Shown: positions 1-4,072 of the stretch, one piece after another
Layout of the letters: each line of letters opens with the position of its first letter
Numbering within the stretch: position 1 is the stretch's first letter
Notes under the pieces: model-generated
What the model saw: only the letters and a program-made list of their open reading frames with translations
The model's database searches: none
What the model was told of the DNA's origin: nothing
NCBI GenBank assembly: GCA_003133185.1
Contig: PKWF01000220.1
Coordinates: forward strand, 5,111-13,928
Source of the DNA: Vulcanimicrobiota bacterium
GTDB taxonomy: Bacteria > Vulcanimicrobiota > Vulcanimicrobiia > Vulcanimicrobiales > Vulcanimicrobiaceae
Direction: 5' to 3'
DNA length: 8,818 bases
Made by a program: the position numbers and the translations under genes

Positions 1-526
1 CCCGCCAACAACCAGAGCAAACCTTGAATAACAAAACAGATGACGCTTAGTCCGATCAAGCCGGGAACGATCCAAAAGAAGTTACCGCCTGAGCCCTGGC
101 TTTTGGCCATGCGTATGCCGACGAGCCAGGAGCCGAAGAACGCGCCGGCCATGAGCAGCGGCTTGAACGGCATCTCAGGCGTGCGCGCATCGATATATTC
201 GAAGGCGTGAGCGATGGCATAAAGAGACTGGCCGCTGCCGTCGTGCCCGGGCAATCCCGAGCCACGCCGGAAGGGCACCCCGTAAAATAATCTGCGATGC
301 CTTGGAAGAAGAGCACGACGAGCTGAAATGGATTGATCGATGCTATCATGCCCATCAGCCCGAGATCTGCATCGCGAAGCCTTTCGAGGCCGCCCTTGAA
401 CTCGTTGGCCAGAACCAGAATGGTGGCCGCAAGCGCGAACACCAGCCAAGCTACTTTCTGCCATTGAGTCAGCTTACGCCGCCTCCCGGACCGTGGCGTC
501 TGTTGCTGATTCAACGCATCAGACAC
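1..526 (-). CDS. Membrane protein of unknown function, partial at window edge and frameshifted
   Basis: I do not recognise the family. Translation from a GTG at 526 gives a cytoplasmic basic N-terminus (SGRRRKLTQWQK), a transmembrane helix at about residues 24-41 and a second hydrophobic stretch at about 65-78. After residue 81 this frame becomes Ser/Arg/Ala-rich junk and stops at 56. The adjacent frame, from about 286 down to base 1, instead reads as a good membrane protein: a polar loop (FRRGSGLPGHDGSGQSLY), then two helices at corrected residues about 121-140 and 150-174, still open at the window edge. Adding one base to the A4 run at 284-287 joins the halves as ...GIADYFYGVPFRRG. The gene is therefore either really broken or carries a sequencing indel. 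No ATG and no clear Shine-Dalgarno were found; the frame is open upstream to about 604, so the start is uncertain. In the uncorrected frame the product would be 156 residues (stop at 56). Confidence 0.6.
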
Positions 527-666
527 GTCGGGACCACGATCTTCGGAGAGCCGGCGGTCGGGAACGGTGTTTCGCCTCCGTGGCTCGGCACACGCGGTCG
601 CACTTCAGCAGATAGGCGCGTTACCCTTGCAAAATGAGGCCTTACCGGTGCCGCACGGACCTCTCG

Positions 667-880
667 CTAAAGTTCTCGTAATCTCGAAATGTCGCCCGCA
701 CTGATCTCCCACATGGAGCCATCGGCTCGATCGAATACGTACACCGTTTCCTGGCGCCGCGACGTATCGACAACGAATGGAGCTAGCGCAAGGGTGCGCG
801 CGCTTCTCGCCGTCTTAGGCCCCGAGGCTCAGACTTTTTTCAGAAGTTCGGTGCAGAGTGGCCAGAGTCTCACCGCTCAC
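667..880 (-). pseudogene. Small hypothetical gene, frameshifted
   Basis: Between 828 and a TAG at 667-669 the minus strand has a protein-like frame with no usable start. It contains the segments FVVDTSRRQETVYVFDRADG and SMWEISAGDISRLREL, with alternating hydrophobic residues and an aspartate-rich turn typical of a small beta-rich protein. Upstream, another minus frame opens with GTG at 880 (MSGETLATLHRTSEKSLSLG) and stops at 815. Removing one base from the C4 run at 820-823 fuses the two into a roughly 70-residue protein. This could be a real frameshifted gene, a sequencing indel, or chance. The opposite strand is also open (689-934), but its translation is Arg/Ser-rich and less natural. Family unknown. 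No good Shine-Dalgarno precedes the GTG, and the plus-strand gene starts only 20 bases away. Confidence 0.38.
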
Positions 881-900
881 CGGAAAAGAATGGAGTCCTC

Positions 901-1542
901 GTGCGTATACTGGCCCTCGTCGTTGCCTTTGTAATTATAGCGCCGCAAGTCGCCCGATCTGCGGAGAATCCGCGGCAGGTCACTCTCTCGGGAACGATCG
1001 TCTCTGCGGACGCCGCGACCCTGGTTATCGACACTTCCTCCGGTCGGAAAAGCGTCTCGTACAATTCCAAAATTCGATTCTTTTTGGTTAGCCGCTCTGC
1101 GCTCGCCAATGTTACCGCGGGGTCGTTTATTGGCACGACCGTAGCTCCGCAGCCCGATGGAACTTTCAAGTCTACTGAGGTGCACATCTTCGCGCCATCC
1201 TTGCGCGGCACCGGCGAAGGTTTCAGGCAAATGAACGATAGCGGAAAGCGTATGATGGCAAACTCCACCGTTCGAACGGTCGCGGTCCCCAACATGATGG
1301 CAAACTCCACGGTGCGAGCGGTCCATTCGACCGCAATCGGAACGACGATCACGATGATCTTTCCCAGCGGCACGAAGACGATCGTCATCCCCTCTGACGT
1401 CCCCGTGGTCTACATCGGACGCGGCACGCCGGCTATGCTTACATCCGGCGCCCACGTTCGCGTAGCGGCCATTGCTAACGGCGACGCACTCGCAGCCAGG
1501 TTCCTGCTTATCGGAAAGAATGGCCTAGTTCCGCCGACGTAG
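901..1542 (+). CDS. Secreted protein of unknown function with internal repeat
   Basis: A 213-residue exported protein. The start is GTG, supported by GGAG at 892-895 five bases upstream. Residues 1-20 form a signal peptide (RILALVVAFVIIAPQVARSA, cleavage near ARS-A). The mature part opens with a small beta-barrel-like segment, VTLSGTIVSADAATLVIDT, then a conserved-looking block SFIGTTVAPQPDGTFKSTEV and HIFAPSLRGTGEGFR, and a second related beta module ending KNGLVPPT. I recognise this pattern (GSFIG...PQPDG...EVHIF...LRGTGEG...MTNATV...VPP) from periplasmic proteins of Rhizobiales and other bacteria, often loosely annotated as metal-transporter related; the true function is unknown. The MTNATV-like element, normally present once in my recollection, occurs twice here (MMANSTVR at 118-125 and 132-139). 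No adjacent transporter gene is visible. Confidence 0.85.
   Translation: MRILALVVAFVIIAPQVARSAENPRQVTLSGTIVSADAATLVIDTSSGRKSVSYNSKIRFFLVSRSALANVTAGSFIGTTVAPQPDGTFKSTEVHIFAPSLRGTGEGFRQMNDSGKRMMANSTVRTVAVPNMMANSTVRAVHSTAIGTTITMIFPSGTKTIVIPSDVPVVYIGRGTPAMLTSGAHVRVAAIANGDALAARFLLIGKNGLVPPT
1252..1323 (+). repeat. In-frame tandem duplication, 42-bp period
   Basis: The 30 bases at 1252-1281 recur at 1294-1323 with four differences; the first 17 bases (ATGATGGCAAACTCCAC) are identical. The offset of 42 bases keeps the reading frame, so the exported protein carries MMANSTVR twice, 14 residues apart. The differences sit in the second half of the unit. Confidence 0.8.
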
Positions 1543-1652
1543 CGTTCGGCGGCGCTCGCGGGCACCGCTGTCGCACGAATGGGTGCTACGCAATAATGCG
1601 ATTCCAGAGGGCGATGGGATACCGAAACCCGCCGCGTGGGTAAAGAGACCTC

Positions 1653-1931
1653 ATGAATGAAGAGACCTCCGGTCTTTCGCGAGCCCTTGCGAAAGGCGAT
1701 TCCGTTATTCTAAGCAGCGGCGCGACCGCGAGCGCCCGATCTTCGTATCCTGCCGGGTATGCCGGCGATGTTGAGCTGTTGCTTGACGGCGAAGAAGTCA
1801 CCGACGAAGCCGAGTCTCTCGTCCTTCCCGATACCGGCTTGCAGGTAACGGCCTCCGAATCCGGGGGCCCGATCGTCACCGAAGAGAGCGGTGGCGAAGT
1901 TCGCGGCCGAAGCCGCCGAATGGAAGATTAG
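1653..1931 (+). CDS. Small acidic hypothetical protein
   Basis: A 92-residue protein I do not recognise. It starts at ATG 1653 with a modest purine-rich stretch (AAAGAGA) just upstream. Composition is acidic and Ser/Gly/Ala-rich, with predicted beta character (GDSVILSSGATA, GDVELLLDGEEVTDEAES, TGLQVTASESGGPIVTEE) and an Arg-rich tail (RGRSRRMED). There is no signal peptide or membrane helix. Codon use looks coding, with many G/C third positions. The opposite strand is also open over 1586-1879, but its product is Ser/Pro/Arg-rich low complexity, so I prefer the plus frame. The ten-base sequence AAGAGACCTC flanks the start codon on both sides (1643-1652 and 1660-1669). The gene follows the exported-protein gene by 110 bases and precedes the next gene by 81. 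Confidence 0.5.
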   Translation: MNEETSGLSRALAKGDSVILSSGATASARSSYPAGYAGDVELLLDGEEVTDEAESLVLPDTGLQVTASESGGPIVTEESGGEVRGRSRRMED

Positions 1932-2012
1932 CGCGGCAGGCGGAAAAGCGCACCCCTCGCACTTCCTGTATCCGGTCGCAACCTCTGGCGACCCTTAGGC
2001 GATTACGCAAGC

Positions 2013-2252
2013 ATGACCGATCAAGAGATTAAACCCTATGTCGGCAAAGCCGTACGCGTTACATTAGCTGACCGGCGTGTGCTCGCTGGAGTTCTCCACG
2101 CCTCCGATGAATCGGGGCATGGTCACCGGCACTACGCAATCGTCTCCGATGCGATCCGCGAGGGCGGCCACGCCGCTCGGGAAGTCATCCATGGCGGGGA
2201 CCAGATCGCAACAATCGAGGACGCCTCCGGAGATCCTGCGGCAACGCCCTAA
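2013..2252 (+). CDS. Small protein, possible Sm/SH3-like barrel
   Basis: A 79-residue cytoplasmic protein with no signal peptide. The N-terminal half, IKPYVGKAVRVTLADRRVLA followed by GVLHAS, has the strand-turn-strand pattern (G-x-x-V-x-V-x-L-x-D-x-R-x-x-x-G-x-L) seen in Sm/LSm and SH3-like small barrels. A His-rich turn follows (SGHGHRHY), then two further possible strands (YAIVSDAI and DQIATIED). Fold assignment is inference from this pattern alone; function is unknown. Start is ATG 2013; no strong Shine-Dalgarno is visible. It ends 12 bases before the next gene on the same strand, so the two are probably co-transcribed. Confidence 0.65.
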   Translation: MTDQEIKPYVGKAVRVTLADRRVLAGVLHASDESGHGHRHYAIVSDAIREGGHAAREVIHGGDQIATIEDASGDPAATP

Positions 2253-2264
2253 TTTATCCAAGAT

Positions 2265-2834
2265 ATGAGATTGCTTCGTTTCCTGCCTCCCGTTCTTGCG
2301 GCCGTGGTCGCATCGCCGGCGGGAAGTAGTGCAGCCGCGAGCGACCCGCTAGCAGCGTGGTTCGGTTCGCAGACGTGCCCCGCACTCGACGGCCTTTATA
2401 GCAAGCGGGAGCCGCCGTACGTGAAGACTGGCATGGAAACCCTCGTGTTAGACGTACCAACAGCCGTGCTTTTGAAGCAAAAAGTCAGTATGACCGTCCC
2501 GTGGTACGTGTACGATCCAAAGACCAACGTCGCGCTCAGTCACGTCGGCGGAGATTCCGGCGTCGTTTGGACGTTGCGGGTCGTCAAAGGCGCGCCGCCG
2601 ACGTCGCTCTCCAAGATCGATCTGGGCGACGCGCACACGACGTCCGGTCTGAAGATCGGCGCGAGCGCGGAGTTGGTCGTCCGGACGCTTGGGACGCCGC
2701 TCGTCATTCACGCCTGCGGTATGGAACGCTACGAATATAGCGATGACAAGGACCGCGACGCGGAACAAAACGATTTGGATTTTACGATTAGGAACGGTCG
2801 CGTCATCGAGATCGCCCATACGTCCTGGGGCTAG
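2265..2834 (+). CDS. Secreted protein with BamE/SmpA-like C-terminal pattern
   Basis: A 189-residue exported protein. Residues 1-25 form a signal peptide (MRLLRFLPPVLAAVVASPAG, then SSAAA). The middle (about 35-120) is unassigned, with Cys39 and an aromatic strand MTVPWYVYDPKT. The C-terminal part matches the general pattern of BamE/SmpA-type small domains: GLKIGASAELVVRTLGTP (helix start G-x-x-x-G-x-S, then LG-x-P), a YEYSDD strand and a final strand LDFTIRNGRVIEI. In that fold the first segment is the conserved helix and the last two are paired strands; here the assignment is by pattern, not by search. The protein lacks a lipobox cysteine after the signal peptide, so it is not an obvious lipoprotein. 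It begins 12 bases after the preceding small gene and has no clear Shine-Dalgarno, consistent with coupling to that gene. Confidence 0.75.
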   Translation: MRLLRFLPPVLAAVVASPAGSSAAASDPLAAWFGSQTCPALDGLYSKREPPYVKTGMETLVLDVPTAVLLKQKVSMTVPWYVYDPKTNVALSHVGGDSGVVWTLRVVKGAPPTSLSKIDLGDAHTTSGLKIGASAELVVRTLGTPLVIHACGMERYEYSDDKDRDAEQNDLDFTIRNGRVIEIAHTSWG

Positions 2835-2888
2835 GGCTCTGGCTCTATTGCTAAAGGCGGGAACCCTTGTGGCAAGAATCCGGCGTTC

Positions 2889-2895
2889 AGGAGGG
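2889..2895 (+). promoter_or_regulatory. Strong ribosome binding site AGGAGGG
   Basis: AGGAGGG lies 9-10 bases before ATG 2905. It fixes the start of the following gene at 2905 and argues against the longer open frame that extends upstream to 2689, whose extra 72 residues are Arg-rich and overlap the preceding gene. Confidence 0.75.
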
Positions 2896-2904
2896 CTCCA
2901 ACGT

Positions 2905-3411
2905 ATGGCCAAGCCTCGGATCGCCTTTGTCACCTGCGCCAGGACAATCGCAACCCTGGGACTCGTGTCCCTGATAAACATGCCTGCTGCCGTGGCACAA
3001 GAGGAAGAGTATGCTCCAGGAGTATGGCACTATCGCTCTGTCGCCTGCGTAGACACCACAGTTAGGTCGGTCGAACCCCGCCTAACCTCCGACGACCAGA
3101 AGACTTTCACGGCAAGTGATTTCCAACAGAGCGGTGTGTTCGTAGAGTTCAACACGACCTTAGGATCGGATCCAGCGAATCCCAATATGCGAGCCGCCGT
3201 CACCCATTACCAAAACACCGCCGGCAACAACGCTATGATGAGGGAGCGTCCAGGTGATAAGGCGCAGGTCTGTTTCCTATCAAGGCCCGCACCAACACTA
3301 TATTGCGATCCAGATCAAGACGCCAGAGGACGTGTGTTTCGAGTCTACGATTATCGTCAACACGCGCAATACGCGGGGATGAACAGCGAGCACGACTGCG
3401 GTGGCGCCTAA
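2905..3411 (+). CDS. Secreted four-cysteine protein of unknown function
   Basis: A 168-residue exported protein I do not recognise. The start at ATG 2905 is supported by AGGAGGG and by the signal peptide this start gives: basic MAKPR, hydrophobic TIATLGLVSLINM, cleavage near AAVAQ-EEE (residue 32). The mature part has cysteines at 48, 123, 134 and 165, an even number in an exported protein, which suggests two disulfide bonds. It is polar and Asn/Gln-rich (GSDPANPNMRAAVTHYQNTA), with a YCDPDQDARGRVFRVYDYRQ segment near the end that could bind a metal, though nothing proves this. A minus-strand gene converges on it with a 36-base gap, which holds a GCGTC/GACGC hairpin (3418-3422 with 3431-3435) without a T run. 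Confidence 0.75.
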   Translation: MAKPRIAFVTCARTIATLGLVSLINMPAAVAQEEEYAPGVWHYRSVACVDTTVRSVEPRLTSDDQKTFTASDFQQSGVFVEFNTTLGSDPANPNMRAAVTHYQNTAGNNAMMRERPGDKAQVCFLSRPAPTLYCDPDQDARGRVFRVYDYRQHAQYAGMNSEHDCGGA

Positions 3412-3447
3412 TCAAGCGCGTCAGGTCTAAGACGCCGACCGTCCGCT

Positions 3448-3888
3448 CTAGCCGACGCTTTTGACCTTTGGTGCCGGCAATAATTCGTGCGATCTCGGGG
3501 GCACTATCAGGATGCCGTGCGAGCCGGCGGGAAGCTCTATTGCCTGCGTCATACTTCGAGCGCGATCCGAGCGTTCCAGTTTTGTGATTTCGTAGAATCC
3601 GCATGGGGTGTTAGGGTCGGTGGGACCATCGATTATGTAGGCGTTTGGCTCCATCGAATTGCCGATCGAGCTCGTGCTTTTTAGCACGATAGGGCCTTCG
3701 CGATCATCTGGACCGGTCAACTCGACGTACAACTGGTCCAGCGGAAACAGCGATGCCTCGAAAGAGATCGGTAGCCGGAATGTCTCGCCCTGTTGAAACT
3801 CTCTATTGCTCATACCGCCAGAATACTGGCTGCGTCTTCCGTCTTCCCTCAGACATTGCGTGTACGTTGCCCATGTTTCCGCAGGCAA
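3448..3888 (-). CDS. Secreted protein of unknown function; signal peptide frameshifted
   Basis: The intact frame can start at TTG 3888 and gives 146 residues (PAETWATYTQCLREDGRR...). Upstream codons in the same frame read LANLLAAPAFA before a stop at 3922-3924, which is the second half of a signal peptide ending in an AFA cleavage site. The first half is present in another frame, from ATG 3946: MLTYLALL. Dropping one base near 3922 joins them into MLTYLALLLANLLAAPAFA, a textbook signal peptide, giving about 165 residues. I therefore think the real gene reaches 3946 and carries a one-base insertion or a sequencing indel. The mature protein has two cysteines (TQCLRED and TPCGFYEI), probably a disulfide, and beta-rich text (LDQLYVELTGPDDREGPIVL, HGILIVPPRS). 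Family not recognised. Confidence 0.65.
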   Translation of the reverse strand: MPAETWATYTQCLREDGRRSQYSGGMSNREFQQGETFRLPISFEASLFPLDQLYVELTGPDDREGPIVLKSTSSIGNSMEPNAYIIDGPTDPNTPCGFYEITKLERSDRARSMTQAIELPAGSHGILIVPPRSHELLPAPKVKSVG

Positions 3889-3944
3889 TGCGAAAGCCGG
3901 AGCGGCCAGGAGGTTAGCGAGTCAACAGCGCGAGATACGTTAGC

Positions 3945-4070
3945 ATGAATCACGCCGAAGACGAGCTAGCCGAGTACTTGGAGAACGAGCCCCAGCCGCT
4001 GCCTCCGCGAGATCCCATCGGTCCGCCGGACGTCCAGCCGGGCGGTCTGCCGCTCGAGCCCGACGAATAG
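3945..4070 (+). CDS. 41-residue proline-rich acidic peptide
   Basis: ATG 3945 to TAG 4068-4070 encodes 41 residues: an acidic N-terminal helix-like part (MNHAEDELAEYLENEPQ) followed by a proline-rich tail (PLPPRDPIGPPDVQPGGLPL, ending EPDE). Codon use looks coding and there is no membrane segment. No Shine-Dalgarno lies in the normal position; an AGGAGG at 3908-3913 is 31 bases too far upstream. The stop lies 2 bases from the stop of the convergent LuxR-type regulator. The start codon shares the CATG at 3944-3947 with the proposed start of the divergent secreted gene. The composition suggests a small disordered protein; function is unknown. Confidence 0.5.
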   Translation: MNHAEDELAEYLENEPQPLPPRDPIGPPDVQPGGLPLEPDE

Positions 4071-4072
4071 CT

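Noticed and set aside
302..637. Plus-strand open frame of 111 residues
   Set aside because: It is antisense to the membrane-protein gene and shows no domain, signal or Shine-Dalgarno.
812..840. Intrinsic terminator-like structure (GTCT/AGAC stem with inner pairs, followed by T6) on the plus strand
   Set aside because: The stem is short and interrupted, no plus-strand gene precedes it, and the region is better explained as part of the minus-strand small gene at 667-880.
689..934. Plus-strand open frame of 81 residues
   Set aside because: It overlaps the start of the well-supported gene at 901 and its Ser/Arg-rich translation is less protein-like than the opposite strand.
877..1455. Two long minus-strand frames opposite the exported protein
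   Set aside because: High-GC shadow frames; the plus frame has a signal peptide, Shine-Dalgarno and family resemblance.
1586..1879. Minus-strand open frame of 97 residues
   Set aside because: Its product is Ser/Pro/Arg-rich low complexity and it is the mirror of the more natural acidic protein at 1653-1931.
2689..2904. N-terminal extension of the four-cysteine protein
   Set aside because: It overlaps the preceding gene, is Arg-rich, and would bury a signal peptide and a strong ribosome binding site that fit ATG 2905.
3418..3435. GCGTC/GACGC hairpin between convergent genes as a terminator
   Set aside because: Only five base pairs and no T run on either strand.
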